Notes: generated by a model not told the origin, from the sequence alone. 64,000 bases of DNA from Nodularia sp. LEGE 06071 (GCF_015207755.1 NZ_JADEWH010000003.1:310001-374000); one strand, 5' to 3'; positions 8,989 through 18,795 are shown, numbered from the stretch's first letter. Translations and numbers: made by a program.

Positions 8989-9519
8989 GTGTCTACAGCT
9001 TCTTACTGGCCATCTCCCGATTTTTCTCCAGCAGCCTTCATCGCCGCCAACGCTATAGTCATAGGTTCCGTCAACATTCAAGCCGGGGCCAGCATTTGGT
9101 ATGGTGCAGTGGTGAGGGGAGATGTCGAACGAATTGATATTGGCGAATGTACAAACATTCAGGATGGAGCAATTTTACATGGTGATCCCGGTTTACCAAC
9201 AATTTTAGAAAATCATGTCACCGTCGGGCATCGTGCCGTCATACATTCAGCCTACATTGAACGTGGCAGCTTAATTGGCATTGGCGCAATTATTTTAGAC
9301 GGGGTAACAGTGGGTCATGGTAGCATTATTGGTGCTGGCGCAGTAGTGACTAAAAATGTTCCTCCCCTGTCCCTGGTTGTCGGTGTTCCCGGTAAAGTGT
9401 TGCGCCAAATTCCAGAAAACGAAGCCGCAGAACTGATTGAACACGCTGAACGTTACAAAAAGTTAGCTTTGGTTCATGCCGGAAAAGCAAGTGATATCGG
9501 CTTTCACCAAAAGAAATAG
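8989..9519 (+). CDS. Gamma-carbonic-anhydrase-family hexapeptide-repeat protein
   Basis: This 176-residue left-handed beta-helix protein starts at GTG 8989. The repeats run through residues 15-130 with the [LIV]GxxxxI pattern. The three zinc-ligand histidines of the gamma-carbonic-anhydrase family are in place: His64 (AILHGD), His81 and His86 (VGHRAVIH). It is a stand-alone enzyme of the YrdA/PaaY type, not the large carboxysomal CcmM, since no RbcS-like repeats follow. Many such proteins bind zinc without proven CO2 hydration activity. It trimerises in known homologues. Confidence 0.87.
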   Translation: MSTASYWPSPDFSPAAFIAANAIVIGSVNIQAGASIWYGAVVRGDVERIDIGECTNIQDGAILHGDPGLPTILENHVTVGHRAVIHSAYIERGSLIGIGAIILDGVTVGHGSIIGAGAVVTKNVPPLSLVVGVPGKVLRQIPENEAAELIEHAERYKKLALVHAGKASDIGFHQKK

Positions 9520-9717
9520 CGCCAAATATTGTAAAATAAAAATATCTTGTTAATTGCCTGACAGCCCCGATTTTTAGCATGAGCTTGGGGTCAGCTTCGG
9601 CAAAAGTTCACATATTTTTTTGCAGATAGGATTGGAAAAATTCACCAATTCAGCTAAAAATAAAAATGAGAGCAGTTGATAAAACTTTAATTTTCACTTA
9701 AAAGAGGGGTTCTAAAA

Positions 9718-9843
9718 ATGGATATCGATTACCGGATTGCGATCGTTGTTGCACCAATTGCCATTGCTGGTGCTTGGGCTGTGTTTAACATTGGTGCCGC
9801 AGCTTTAAGACAAGTTCAAAACTTTTTGAACAAAGAAGCGTAA
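9718..9843 (+). CDS. psbY: Photosystem II protein PsbY
   Basis: This 41-codon gene starts at ATG 9718, after a GAGGGG motif at about 9703-9709, and ends at TAA 9841-9843. The product begins [18 protein letters not shown] and ends with [11 protein letters not shown], the conserved cyanobacterial PsbY sequence. It has one membrane helix (about residues 6-26) and sits at the periphery of photosystem II near cytochrome b559. A strong hairpin terminator follows within 25 bases, so it is a monocistronic unit. It is shorter than most gene finders accept. Confidence 0.93.
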   Translation: MDIDYRIAIVVAPIAIAGAWAVFNIGAAALRQVQNFLNKEA

Positions 9844-9866
9844 ACTTAATCAAAATCATCCATCTC

Positions 9867-9906
9867 AAACCGGCTGTTTCCCTAATTCAGGGTAGCCGGT
9901 TTTGTT
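9867..9906 (+). terminator. Rho-independent terminator of psbY
   Basis: The arms AACCGGCT (9868-9875) and AGCCGGTT (9894-9901) form a perfect 8-bp stem. The inner CCCT/AGGG can pair further, and TTTTGTT follows. Confidence 0.85.
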
Positions 9907-10042
9907 ATGGGACTTACGCAAGAACTCTGTGAAACTCTCTTAACTTCGTGTCCTTTGTGTCCTTCGTGGTTCGTTTTTTCATAATTTTGCGTAAGTCCTG
10001 TTGTTAATTGGGCTAAATTTCCCTCTTTTCTTTGATCTTTTT

Positions 10043-11320
10043 GTGGATATTAATTCTTTACTCCAACCCTTTCAGCGTTTCGGCGTTCATCTGGGACTGT
10101 CGCGCATTCTCAAACTGTTGGCAAATCTCGGCAACCCTCACCACCAAGTCCCAGTCATTCATGTTGCCGGCACTAACGGTAAAGGTTCAGTTTGTGCTTA
10201 TCTTGCTTCTGTACTGACTGAGGCTGGTTATCGGACAGGATGTTATACCTCTCCTCATTTAGTCCATTGGACAGAACGTATTTGCATCAATACACAGCAA
10301 ATTTCTGCTGAGGAATTTAGCCAATTAATTCTACAAGTCCAAGAGGCTATTCAACCTGATGATGATTACCCGACTCAGTTTGAAGTGATTACCGCAGCAG
10401 CTTGGTTGTATTTTGCTCAAGCTAAAGTCGATGTGGCCGTGGTGGAGGTGGGATTAGGAGGGCGTTTGGATGCGACTAATGTTTTTGACCAGCCACTAGT
10501 GACAATAATTACGTCAATCAGCCGGGAACACTGGCAACAACTAGGACCGACTGTTGCTGATATTGCTAGGGAAAAAGCCGGGATTATTAAACCTGGGTGT
10601 CCGGTTGTCGTGGGACAATTGCCAGCAGAGGCGGAAAAAGTTGTGCGATCGCGCGCTCAAGAGTTAGAATCCTCCTATATTGCGCCTCCACCAGCTCGTG
10701 AAATCGCTCCCGGATGGGCTGAATATCAAACTCTGGAAAATTCCCCAACAATTAAATATCCTTTGCCATTACAGGGACAAATTCAATTAACTAATTCTGC
10801 TTTGGCTTTAGCTGCTGTAGAAATTCTCCAAAAACAAGGTTGGGAAATTTCGCCAGAGGCCATTGTCAACGGTATGGGCAAAACGCAATGGCCGGGGCGA
10901 ATGCAATGGGTGACTTGGAACCACCACAAATTATTAATTGATGGCGCTCATAATCCAGCCGCAGCCCACGCACTGCGAGATTATCTCGATAGCTTAGATA
11001 CCCCTAAAATAACTTGGATCATGGGAATGCTTTCTACTAAAGAGCATCATGACATTTTTCGAGCTTTATTGCGATCGCCTCCGGCGGGCGGAGCATCGTC
11101 GCCTGAACAATTATATCTCGTACCAGTACCCGATCATAGTTCAGCCAACCCTCTGGAACTAGCCAAAATAGCTCGTGAAATTTGCCCAGAATTATCCATC
11201 TGTCAAACTCATCCAGACTTATCCTCAGCCCTAGAAGCAGCTTTCACTTCCACCAATCATCAAGTGGTTTTGTGTGGTTCTCTCTACTTAATCGGGCATT
11301 TTTTCACTATTTCGCCGTAA
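10043..11320 (+). CDS. folC: Bifunctional dihydrofolate synthase/folylpolyglutamate synthase
   Basis: This Mur-ligase-family enzyme adds glutamate to dihydropteroate and folates. The P-loop GTNGKGSV lies near residue 45, followed by the FolC blocks YTSPHL, GLGGRLDATN, EKAGIIKPG and DGAHNPAAA. I chose GTG 10043, which starts the family-typical DINSLLQPFQRFGVHLGL; the frame is open to TTG 10001, which would add 14 hydrophobic residues of no family value. Near residue 350 the sequence RSPPAGGASSPEQ is encoded by a HIP1 site plus a CCTCCGGCGGGCGG repeat, an apparent insertion in a surface loop of the C-terminal domain. Confidence 0.93.
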   Translation: MDINSLLQPFQRFGVHLGLSRILKLLANLGNPHHQVPVIHVAGTNGKGSVCAYLASVLTEAGYRTGCYTSPHLVHWTERICINTQQISAEEFSQLILQVQEAIQPDDDYPTQFEVITAAAWLYFAQAKVDVAVVEVGLGGRLDATNVFDQPLVTIITSISREHWQQLGPTVADIAREKAGIIKPGCPVVVGQLPAEAEKVVRSRAQELESSYIAPPPAREIAPGWAEYQTLENSPTIKYPLPLQGQIQLTNSALALAAVEILQKQGWEISPEAIVNGMGKTQWPGRMQWVTWNHHKLLIDGAHNPAAAHALRDYLDSLDTPKITWIMGMLSTKEHHDIFRALLRSPPAGGASSPEQLYLVPVPDHSSANPLELAKIAREICPELSICQTHPDLSSALEAAFTSTNHQVVLCGSLYLIGHFFTISP

Positions 11321-11377
11321 TTTACCACTAATCACGAGAAAATCGTAGGTACGTCGTCTCCCCTCTCCTTGATAAGG

Positions 11378-11519
11378 CTACGGTGTACACACAAATCTTG
11401 CCTGTCTGCGTTTGAGCCTGTTTAGCCCCCTAAATCCCCCAAGTTTGGGGGACTTTGAAAATTCTTGTTCCCCCAGAATTGGGGGTTAGGGGGCGATTCG
11501 ATCACTTGTGTGTACACGG
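11378..11519 (+). mobile_element. MITE, copy 1 (142 bp)
   Basis: The element begins CTACGGTGTACACAC and ends GTGTGTACACGG. The interior contains the inverted pair CCCCCTAAATCCCCC/GGGGGTTAGGGGG. Three further copies lie at 26071-26216 (same strand), 33742-33886 and 58063-58207 (opposite strand). It encodes nothing. The flanks carry the direct repeat CTTGATAAGG, and together form CCCCTCTCCTTGATAAGGAGAGGGG once the element is removed. The terminal TAG seen in the other copies is missing at this right end. Confidence 0.85.
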
Positions 11520-11640
11520 CTTGATAAGGAGAGGGGCTGGGGGTGAGGTTGGTGTATTTTATTCAATCCGCATTCAGCACTTTGTCAGAAAAGAGGAAAG
11601 GTTATGAAGCAGTCGGGAGAGTAAAGTAATTTCCAAATCC

Positions 11641-11670
11641 CCCCTGCTCCCTGCTCCCTGCTCCCCTGCC
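11641..11670. repeat. Heptanucleotide repeat (CCCTGCT type)
   Basis: About four tandem seven-base units lie immediately downstream of the substrate-binding protein gene. The same unit occurs at 32321-32365 (other strand) and 60061-60090. It is extragenic and typical of Nostocales genomes. Confidence 0.75.
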
Positions 11671-11673
11671 TCT

Positions 11674-12975
11674 TCATACCCGACTATCCCATTCTTGTGC
11701 CGCATCTTCCAAAGCTTTATCCACAGTTTTTTGACCTAACATTGCTGCTTGCAAATTCTCATAAATTGCCTTTTGCAGACGTTTAGAATCTTTCAAAGTT
11801 GGGGTTAAAATCTCTGCTTGTTGCAGTTGTTCAGCACTAATAATTCTCGCCTTTTCTACCGTTGAAGCCGTATCAGGAACATTTTTAAAGTAACTATCTC
11901 CCAGGGCTTTGATTGTCGATGGTAAGACATTAGCCTCTTTTGCAAAGGCTAGCTGATTTTCATCATTGGTGAGAAATAAAGCAAATTTCACAGCAGCGTC
12001 GGGGTGTTTGCTAGCGCGGGGGACAACTACATTCATCACCGCCACATTTTTTTTGCCAGTATCACCAGTTAATTGCGGGGCTATAGCTGAAGCTGCGGCA
12101 ATTTGGGGCGCATTAGTAGCAATTGTTTTCAGAAACTCTGGCCCAGAAGCTAAAAATGCCGTTTGTCCAGATTGGTATAAATCAATTGCATGGCGATGTC
12201 CTTGGGTTAAGGATTCTCTGGGTAGTAGCCCTTTTTTATACAAATCTACCCAGTATTGAAAGGCTGCTTTACCTTCTGGAGAATTAAAAGCCGCCTTACC
12301 CTCGGTATTTACTAGGGTGACTCCCATTTGCACAAATGATTCCAAAACTTCACCGGAATCTTGCGGTGCAAAAGTCACAAAAAAGGCATATTTGCCCGTC
12401 TTATCTTTCATTTGCTGGGCCACATCTGCTAATTCTCCGAAGGTTGCTGGTGGTTGAGTTATACCTGCCTGTTTTAATAAATCAGTGTTATAAATAGTTA
12501 ACCGTGTAGTGAGGTACCAGGGAATACCAAAACTCTGACCATTCAGGGTGCTGGCTTTCCAGATATTCGGTAGATAGGAGGAACGTTCTTCATTAGAGAT
12601 TTTTGGATCTAAATCTAACCAGGCATTTCGTCCCGCTAGTTGGGAAGCAAAAACTGGATTGAGATTAACAACATCAGGTGGCGTATTTGCTGAAACAGCT
12701 GTTAAAATTTTGTTCTCCATGGCTGACCAGGGTATATCCACCCAGTTAACCTTTATACTAGAATTCTGAGCTTCAAAATTCGCAATTAGGCTTTGGAAGT
12801 ACTCAGTAAATTGGGGTTGGAGTTGCATTGTCCAAAACTCAACAGTTGCCTCTCCTGAAGCAGGTTGTTGTGTATTTGTACCAACATTTGCAGCACTACA
12901 ACTTACCATCCAACTGGTTAATAAGCCAATGAATGCCCAAGTAGCCAGTTGTTTGAATTTTCGCAATTGCATCAT
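11674..12975 (-). CDS. Lipoprotein substrate-binding protein of a sugar-type ABC transporter
   Basis: This 433-residue periplasmic binding protein belongs to the extracellular solute-binding family 1. It has a basic N-terminus, a hydrophobic segment and a lipobox ending VSC at about residue 26, so it is predicted to be a membrane-tethered lipoprotein. Family features are VEFWTMQLQPQFTEYFQSLI at the mature start, the hinge region TPPDVVNLNPVFASQLA, and a C-terminal ALEDAAQEWD. No permease or ATPase genes are adjacent, so it must work with components encoded elsewhere, as is common in cyanobacteria. The sugar or polyol ligand cannot be inferred. Confidence 0.88.
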   Translation of the reverse strand: MMQLRKFKQLATWAFIGLLTSWMVSCSAANVGTNTQQPASGEATVEFWTMQLQPQFTEYFQSLIANFEAQNSSIKVNWVDIPWSAMENKILTAVSANTPPDVVNLNPVFASQLAGRNAWLDLDPKISNEERSSYLPNIWKASTLNGQSFGIPWYLTTRLTIYNTDLLKQAGITQPPATFGELADVAQQMKDKTGKYAFFVTFAPQDSGEVLESFVQMGVTLVNTEGKAAFNSPEGKAAFQYWVDLYKKGLLPRESLTQGHRHAIDLYQSGQTAFLASGPEFLKTIATNAPQIAAASAIAPQLTGDTGKKNVAVMNVVVPRASKHPDAAVKFALFLTNDENQLAFAKEANVLPSTIKALGDSYFKNVPDTASTVEKARIISAEQLQQAEILTPTLKDSKRLQKAIYENLQAAMLGQKTVDKALEDAAQEWDSRV

Positions 12976-13115
12976 CTTAACAGTATTATTACGCTTGATC
13001 GGGGTGAAAAAGTTATGCAGAATTGTCGAGATTATAGGCTAAATGAGTTACTTATTCCTGAGAAAATTCTTTAGTATCATTTAAAATTTACATTGAGCAG
13101 TCTACTGGCATAACT

Positions 13116-14222
13116 GTGGTGAAAAGCTTCAATAATCTGTTGACCAAATTTTATAAAGGGGTGGGGATTGAACTTGCACCAGAACGGGTGAATGTAGTTC
13201 AGCTACGCAAGCAGCGCCAAGGCTTGAAATTAGAATCCCTGACATCGGTAGCGGTTCCCGAAGGAGTCATTATCGATGGTCAAATTATCGACATCTCCAC
13301 AATGGCGCAATTAATTCAGCAAGCACTGGCTGAGAGTAAAATCAAGACTTCTCGTGTGGCTACCGCCATACCAGGACAACATTCCATCGTCCGTCTGATC
13401 CCCATACCAGCTGAGTTGGACGAGAAAGAATTACGGGAGATGGTATTAAACCATGAAGCCGGCTTGTATTTACCTTATCCCCGTGAAGAAGCTGATGTAG
13501 ATTATCAAAAACTTGGGTATTTTGTCGATGAGGATGGCATTGAGAAAGTACAGGTGTTGTTAGTTGCCACCCGCAAGGATGTCACAGATACATATCTTAA
13601 TACTTTTGAACAGGCAGGATTGCAAGTCGATATTTTAGAGATTAACAGTTTTGCCCTGATTCGGACTATTCGTGATCAACTGCGGCAATTCGGGCTGCAA
13701 GAGGCGGCGGTATTAGTTGACATAGAGTTCGACAGTACAGAGATAGCCATTGTGATTAATGGAGTGCCGCAATTTTCGCGCAGCGTGCCTATTGGTACTT
13801 ATCAAATGCAAATGGCTCTTTCTAGGGCTATGAGTTTACCTACATCACGAGATATGTCATTGTTACAGGGAATGGTGATTCCGGCAACTCCTCTTGATGG
13901 TGGGCAGACTGGAGTAACTGAAGTCAATCCTAGTATGGCAGCTTTGTTGAGAGTTTTAGGAGAACTCACAGATGAGCTGCGCCGTTCTATCGATTTTTAC
14001 CTCAGTCAAAGTGAAAACCTGGAAGTGGCGCAGATTTTCTTAGCAGGCCCAGGAGGCGGACTGCAACAGCTAGATGAGTTTTTCACTCAAAGATTGGGCT
14101 TACCAACTGTCCAAATTGATCCAATTGGATCTTTGTCTTTGCAAGTTGATGAAGAAAAATACCCCTTAGCACAACGTTCTGGCTTAGGGATCATACTTGG
14201 TCTGGGAATGCGGGAGGTGTAA
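13116..14222 (+). CDS. pilM: Type IV pilus inner-membrane platform protein PilM
   Basis: This 368-residue actin-like ATPase of the pilus alignment complex sits on the cytoplasmic face of the inner membrane and recruits the N-terminus of PilN. Family features are GVGIELAPERVNVVQL at residues 13-28, the central LVDIEFDSTEIAIV phosphate-binding strand near 210, and QIFLAGPGGGL near 305. Two tandem GTG codons (13116 and 13119) can start it. It heads a tight pilM-pilN-pilO-pilQ cluster; pilN follows 4 bases after its stop. Confidence 0.94.
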   Translation: MVKSFNNLLTKFYKGVGIELAPERVNVVQLRKQRQGLKLESLTSVAVPEGVIIDGQIIDISTMAQLIQQALAESKIKTSRVATAIPGQHSIVRLIPIPAELDEKELREMVLNHEAGLYLPYPREEADVDYQKLGYFVDEDGIEKVQVLLVATRKDVTDTYLNTFEQAGLQVDILEINSFALIRTIRDQLRQFGLQEAAVLVDIEFDSTEIAIVINGVPQFSRSVPIGTYQMQMALSRAMSLPTSRDMSLLQGMVIPATPLDGGQTGVTEVNPSMAALLRVLGELTDELRRSIDFYLSQSENLEVAQIFLAGPGGGLQQLDEFFTQRLGLPTVQIDPIGSLSLQVDEEKYPLAQRSGLGIILGLGMREV

Positions 14223-14226
14223 AAAA

Positions 14227-14997
14227 ATGTACAGTTTAGATGTTAACTTTCTTAAAGATCGCGCAGGTTACCAAGAAAAGACCAAAAAAAGCAGCCAATT
14301 TCAACTGCCAATCGACGATTTTACTCCATTGTATATAGGATTGGCTATTGGTCTGTGTTTCCCGGTTTTTTTCGGGGCTAGTTGGTGGTTTTTGCAGGCG
14401 AAAAATAGTCAATTAGAGCAGCAAATAGCACTATTAGACCAGGAAAACCAGAAATTAGAAATTGAGATTGGTAATATTAACAAAATCCGGGAGGAGACAC
14501 AACAAGTTAAAGCGGAAACACAGGGTTTAGTGACAGTGTTTGATCAGATCCGTCCTTGGTCTGCCATGTTACAAGATTTGCGCGATCGCATACCAGCCAC
14601 AGTGCAAATTGAAACCGTTAAGCAAATTGAACCCACTGCCGCAGCACAAGGACAGCCCGCAGGTAATCCGGCAGACGAATTGGAAATTACCGGATTTGCT
14701 CGTTCGTTCAACGATGTTAATGATTTTCTCTTGACTCTGCAAGAGTCTAAATTCTTGCAATCCTCCGCCAGCAGAATTACCACAGCCACCTTAGTAGATG
14801 CACCAATACCACCAGGTAGTAATCAATCTCGTAATGAGCTAGAAATTAAACTACCCCAAGTAGTAAGATATACAATTCAATCAAGTGTAAGTAATGTTCC
14901 AGCTTCTGAGTTAATCCCGGAACTAGAGAAAAAAGGCACAGTGGGATTAGTCAGTAGAATTCGCAGTATGCAAGAAATAGGAGTCATTTCAAAATGA
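14227..14997 (+). CDS. pilN: Type IV pilus assembly protein PilN
   Basis: This 256-residue bitopic protein links PilM to PilO. I start at ATG 14227, giving MYSLDVNFLKDR, which matches the conserved PilM-binding N-terminal peptide; the frame extends upstream into pilM but without family sequence. One membrane helix lies near residues 35-55, followed by a coiled coil (QQIALLDQENQKLEIEIGN) and a ferredoxin-like periplasmic domain. The stop overlaps the pilO start (ATGA at 14994), so translation is probably coupled. Confidence 0.92.
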   Translation: MYSLDVNFLKDRAGYQEKTKKSSQFQLPIDDFTPLYIGLAIGLCFPVFFGASWWFLQAKNSQLEQQIALLDQENQKLEIEIGNINKIREETQQVKAETQGLVTVFDQIRPWSAMLQDLRDRIPATVQIETVKQIEPTAAAQGQPAGNPADELEITGFARSFNDVNDFLLTLQESKFLQSSASRITTATLVDAPIPPGSNQSRNELEIKLPQVVRYTIQSSVSNVPASELIPELEKKGTVGLVSRIRSMQEIGVISK

Positions 14998-15779
14998 CAA
15001 TGAGTCAAGATTTTAATTTTGGTGAGCAAGGCGGGCAATTCGGCGCAGAAACACCAGCCTACCCGGTAATTTTTGGTATTACCCTCACCCCCAAGATTAT
15101 TGGCATTATTGTCGGTTTATTGGGTCTTGCTGGAGGAGCATATATCCTCCTCAACATGGTAATGCCAGCATGGGAAATTTACCAGCAGCGACAAGGACAA
15201 GCTAATGATTTGCAAGGTCAAGTTGAGCAAAAAAGAGCCAGCGTTCAGGAAATTGACCAAGTAAAGGCGGAATTAGCCCAAGCAAAGCGGGAAACCATCC
15301 AGGTTTTAAGTTTATTTGCTGATGAAAACACCTTAGATACCCTATTACTGGATATAAATCGTTTAGTTGAATCTGGTAATGCTCAAGTTCCGGCTAATGC
15401 AGTCAGAGCCAAACTCCAGAAATTTGTGCCATCTTCAGAGCCATCAGAACCAATTAATGATGGCTCTTTCGGACCAACTGTTGATGGCAAATTGAAACGC
15501 AGTAGTATTAACGTTGAAATTGAGGGAACTTTTGAACAAACGCAATCAATTATGCGTAATATTGAGCGTTTGCAGCCGTTGTTGATAGTTCAAGATTATC
15601 AAGCCAGATTAACTCCTGAACCTGCCACTAACTCACGGGAGGAAGAAGAAGTGATTCGGGTAGGGCCAGCACCCATTACTACGTCTTTTGAACTACAGGC
15701 ATTAATGCCACTGAATCCAGAGGAAGTTGCAGCTAAAGCTAAGGAGGCTGAAGCAGCAGCAGCAACTCCTACAAAATAG
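14994..15779 (+). CDS. pilO: Type IV pilus assembly protein PilO
   Basis: This 261-residue partner of PilN has a short cytosolic tail, a membrane helix at about residues 30-55 (IIGIIVGLLGLAGGAYILL), a coiled coil, and a periplasmic domain that contacts PilQ. The C-terminus is a low-complexity Ala/Glu/Lys tail. No pilP gene follows; pilO is followed directly by pilQ, the usual cyanobacterial arrangement. The start overlaps the pilN stop. Confidence 0.92.
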   Translation: MTMSQDFNFGEQGGQFGAETPAYPVIFGITLTPKIIGIIVGLLGLAGGAYILLNMVMPAWEIYQQRQGQANDLQGQVEQKRASVQEIDQVKAELAQAKRETIQVLSLFADENTLDTLLLDINRLVESGNAQVPANAVRAKLQKFVPSSEPSEPINDGSFGPTVDGKLKRSSINVEIEGTFEQTQSIMRNIERLQPLLIVQDYQARLTPEPATNSREEEEVIRVGPAPITTSFELQALMPLNPEEVAAKAKEAEAAAATPTK

Positions 15780-15856
15780 ACTGCTGAGTAGAAAAATCAA
15801 TACTACTACTCAAAAATTGTTGGTGAACAGGTGTTTTATATAATGGGGAATGAACG

Positions 15857-18253
15857 GTGAAACAGCTTCACGGTAATAGTGTGATCTTAGGCGCTGCTGC
15901 TTTTGTATTTATCGCAGCTCAACCAGCCTCAGCCCAAATTGCTCAAGTAACAGGGGTGAAGGTCAATCCAGCTAATGGTGGAATTAGCGTTGTTTTGCAA
16001 ACTTCTTCAGGGTCGCGTCCCCAAGTTTTCACAACCAAAAGAGGTAATGCTTTAGTCTCAGATATTATTAACACTCAATTGCGTTTACCGCAAGGCAATA
16101 ATTTTCGCCAAGATAACCCGGCGGCGGGAATTGCTGCGGTGGAAGTTATCCAACTTGATGCCAATAGCATCCGAGTCATGGTGACTGGTAGTAATAACAT
16201 CCCCACAAATCAACCTGTGGTGCGAAAGGCCAATGAACTTACTCTCAGCTTTACGCCATCTGCAACCACAGCCTCAACCGCAACGCCCTCTGCTGCGACT
16301 TCAGCCCCAGCTACCCCAGATGTTCTGGTTCCTAACCCAGAAGTCTCAATTGACGGCAGACCAGCGCCAACAGCTAGCCCCAGTCAACCTGTGAGTCAAG
16401 CGCCGCCTTTCTTACCCAGAGCCGTCGCCCCACCAGTGGGAGATATCGCTGTTTCTAATACAGATGCCTCTCCTAGCACTATTGACTTAGGCACTCAGGA
16501 ACGTGTTCCCCGTTTAGTGTTGAGAGATGCACCAGTCCGCGAGGTTTTGTCATTGCTAGCTCGTGCGGCTGGGATGAATTTGGCTTATGTGGAAGGTGAG
16601 AAACCTGCTGCTGGAGGTGCTGCTACTGGAGGTGCTGCTGGTCAAGGTCAGGCAACTTCTCAAACAATCTCCCTAGATATAGAAAATGAGCCAGTGCAAG
16701 ATGTGTTTAACTACGTTTTGCGCCTCAGTGGTTTAGAAGGTAATCGCAGTGGACGCACGATTTTTGTTGGGACTAGTCTACCCAATGCTACCCGCGATGT
16801 AGTTATGCGTAGCTTGCGACTCAATCAGGTGACTGTGGGAGTTGCCCTCAACTACTTAGTTGGTTTAGGCGCTGAAAGTGCTGTCAGCCGGGAACGACAA
16901 GTTACCAGTGTGAATGCTGTACCTGTGGGTGCTGGAGCTAACCCTATCACCCAAACCCAGACGACTACAGAAACCAGACTAGAAATTCAACGGGCTGATT
17001 TTAAAGACTCAAAGCCGTTACTGAGGGGTTTACAAGCATTAGGAGATGAGCGCACCAATTCTCTGACTTTGATTGGTACACCCAGGACAGTTGATATGGC
17101 AATGGCTCAACTCACGCAGCTTGATATCCGCCGTCGTCAAGTGGCAGTTAACGTGAGAATTATTGATGTTAACCTTTTGAACACCCAAGACCAAAACGCT
17201 AGTTTTTCCTTTGGAATTGGTAATAACTTCTTTAGCAGTGATGAGGGTGCTGCTAGTTTGAATTTTGGTGGTTCTAGACCAGCTACTAGTACTGAAACAA
17301 GAAACAGTGTAACTGAGACACCAATAATTGCGAATCCGATTACGGGAGAACCATTTTTGAGGGATGGTTTTTTCAACCCCACAACTGGCAGGCCATCGGC
17401 TAGTCCACCTTTAGATCCCAATGGCAATCCCACACAACCGGGGATCACAGATTTTACTCCTGGACGGCCAGGAACAACTACATTTGAAATTGTGCCAAGT
17501 GCGATTGATCCTGTGACAGGTGAACCGACTGCCTTTAGGTTGGTACCTCAAACTACGCCTGCAACTCCAGATGAATATACATTTGGTCTACCTAGCTTAT
17601 TCCAATATCCCAAACGTCTTCTGGCAAGTTTGCAAGCTCAGGTACAAAATGGCAATGCTAAAATTTTGACCGACCCTACCTTAATTGTGCAGGAAGGTCA
17701 AACAGCTAACGTCAACTTGACACAGGAAGTAGTGGGTAACATCACCAGGGAAATCGTTCGTGATGCGAATCTGGCGACAGAAACAATTACAGCGGACAAA
17801 GAGCAAGTAGGTTTAACTTTAGCAGTCAAAGTTGACCGGATTGACGATAACGGTTTTGTCTCGCTCTCCGTGGCTCCTGTAGTCAAAGCACCCGTAGCTC
17901 CGGCTAGTATTAATGTTGGCGGTGGTGGTAGTCAACAAATATTTTTAGTCTCCGAGCGCTCTCTGAATTCTGGTGTAGTTCGCCTACGAGATGGTCAGAC
18001 GCTCATTCTTTCAGGTATTATCCAAGACACAGACAGAACTAATGTATCTAAGATACCCATCTTGGGTGATATTCCTCTGATTGGTTCGCTGTTTAGAAAA
18101 ACAAACAGAAGTAACCAGCGTAATGAGGTGATTGTGTTGCTCACACCGCAAGTCATGGATGACTCTGAGAACTCGGCTTATGGCTATGACTACACCCCCA
18201 GCCCAGAGGTACGGCAAATGATTGAACGGCGTGGGTTGAGTATGCCTAGATAA
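15857..18253 (+). CDS. pilQ: Type IV pilus secretin PilQ
   Basis: This 798-residue outer-membrane secretin forms the channel for the pilus fibre and for DNA uptake. It starts at GTG 15857 and has a cleavable signal peptide (ends about AQPASAQ). Next come an AMIN domain (residues 30-130, peptidoglycan binding), a Pro/Ser/Thr-rich linker (140-200), secretin/TonB short N-terminal domains (220-310), and the secretin core with RRQVAVNVRIIDV near 430 and the C-terminal signature VRLRDGQTLILSGIIQ near 705. A long Pro/Gly/Thr-rich insertion (490-570) interrupts the core. It follows pilO by 77 bases. Confidence 0.94.
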   Translation: MKQLHGNSVILGAAAFVFIAAQPASAQIAQVTGVKVNPANGGISVVLQTSSGSRPQVFTTKRGNALVSDIINTQLRLPQGNNFRQDNPAAGIAAVEVIQLDANSIRVMVTGSNNIPTNQPVVRKANELTLSFTPSATTASTATPSAATSAPATPDVLVPNPEVSIDGRPAPTASPSQPVSQAPPFLPRAVAPPVGDIAVSNTDASPSTIDLGTQERVPRLVLRDAPVREVLSLLARAAGMNLAYVEGEKPAAGGAATGGAAGQGQATSQTISLDIENEPVQDVFNYVLRLSGLEGNRSGRTIFVGTSLPNATRDVVMRSLRLNQVTVGVALNYLVGLGAESAVSRERQVTSVNAVPVGAGANPITQTQTTTETRLEIQRADFKDSKPLLRGLQALGDERTNSLTLIGTPRTVDMAMAQLTQLDIRRRQVAVNVRIIDVNLLNTQDQNASFSFGIGNNFFSSDEGAASLNFGGSRPATSTETRNSVTETPIIANPITGEPFLRDGFFNPTTGRPSASPPLDPNGNPTQPGITDFTPGRPGTTTFEIVPSAIDPVTGEPTAFRLVPQTTPATPDEYTFGLPSLFQYPKRLLASLQAQVQNGNAKILTDPTLIVQEGQTANVNLTQEVVGNITREIVRDANLATETITADKEQVGLTLAVKVDRIDDNGFVSLSVAPVVKAPVAPASINVGGGGSQQIFLVSERSLNSGVVRLRDGQTLILSGIIQDTDRTNVSKIPILGDIPLIGSLFRKTNRSNQRNEVIVLLTPQVMDDSENSAYGYDYTPSPEVRQMIERRGLSMPR

Positions 18254-18386
18254 TCTGAAGCCCTGGAGATTAAGAATGGCAGCTAGACAAACGTAGTCCC
18301 TCCTGCTTCGCAGTCGCTTATAGAGGGTTTCCCTCTTGCAGCGCTGTCTCATCGCCTGCGCGGACTCATAGAAAATTTAGGATTTC

Positions 18387-18411
18387 AAACCCGCGTAGGC
18401 GGGTTTTGTCT
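18387..18411 (+). terminator. Rho-independent terminator downstream of pilQ
   Basis: The arms AAACCCGC (18387-18394) and GCGGGTTT (18399-18406) form a perfect stem with the loop GTAG, followed by TTTTGTC. It probably ends the pil transcript, about 135 bases past the pilQ stop. Confidence 0.8.
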
Positions 18412-18780
18412 GTGTAGATGCGGTTTTTCTGGGCAGATTTTGCTCACAATTCTGTTTTGATTTCTTCTTTGGGAAATGGGAAATGGGAAATGGAAAATTG
18501 AGAGTCAGGGCATTTTATCAGTGTTTTTACATTTTTATGTATAATTTATCTGCCAAAATCACTGAAAAATCACAAAAAATCCTGAAATCTATATAAATTA
18601 ATGGTTTCATCTATCCACTTCAGGCTACAACACCTTAGAATGATTCATTGAAAAGTCGAGCCGATGGGATGTACAGCCATTTTTATGTAAATACTCCCAA
18701 AGGACGACTTTTGTAATTCTCTGTTTGGAGAATTAATTAAAGATGCCACATGGTGCAACAGTAAAGAATCTTAAGTAAAC
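18412..18780. other. Intergenic leader region upstream of the HU gene
   Basis: This stretch holds a (GGGAAAT) heptad array at 18471-18494, then an AT-rich region, and ends with AAGGAG at about 18783, the ribosome binding site of the HU gene. The promoter for HU must be here, but I cannot place -10 and -35 boxes reliably. No coding frame is convincing. Confidence 0.5.
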
Positions 18781-18795
18781 ATCAAGGAGTTTGAT

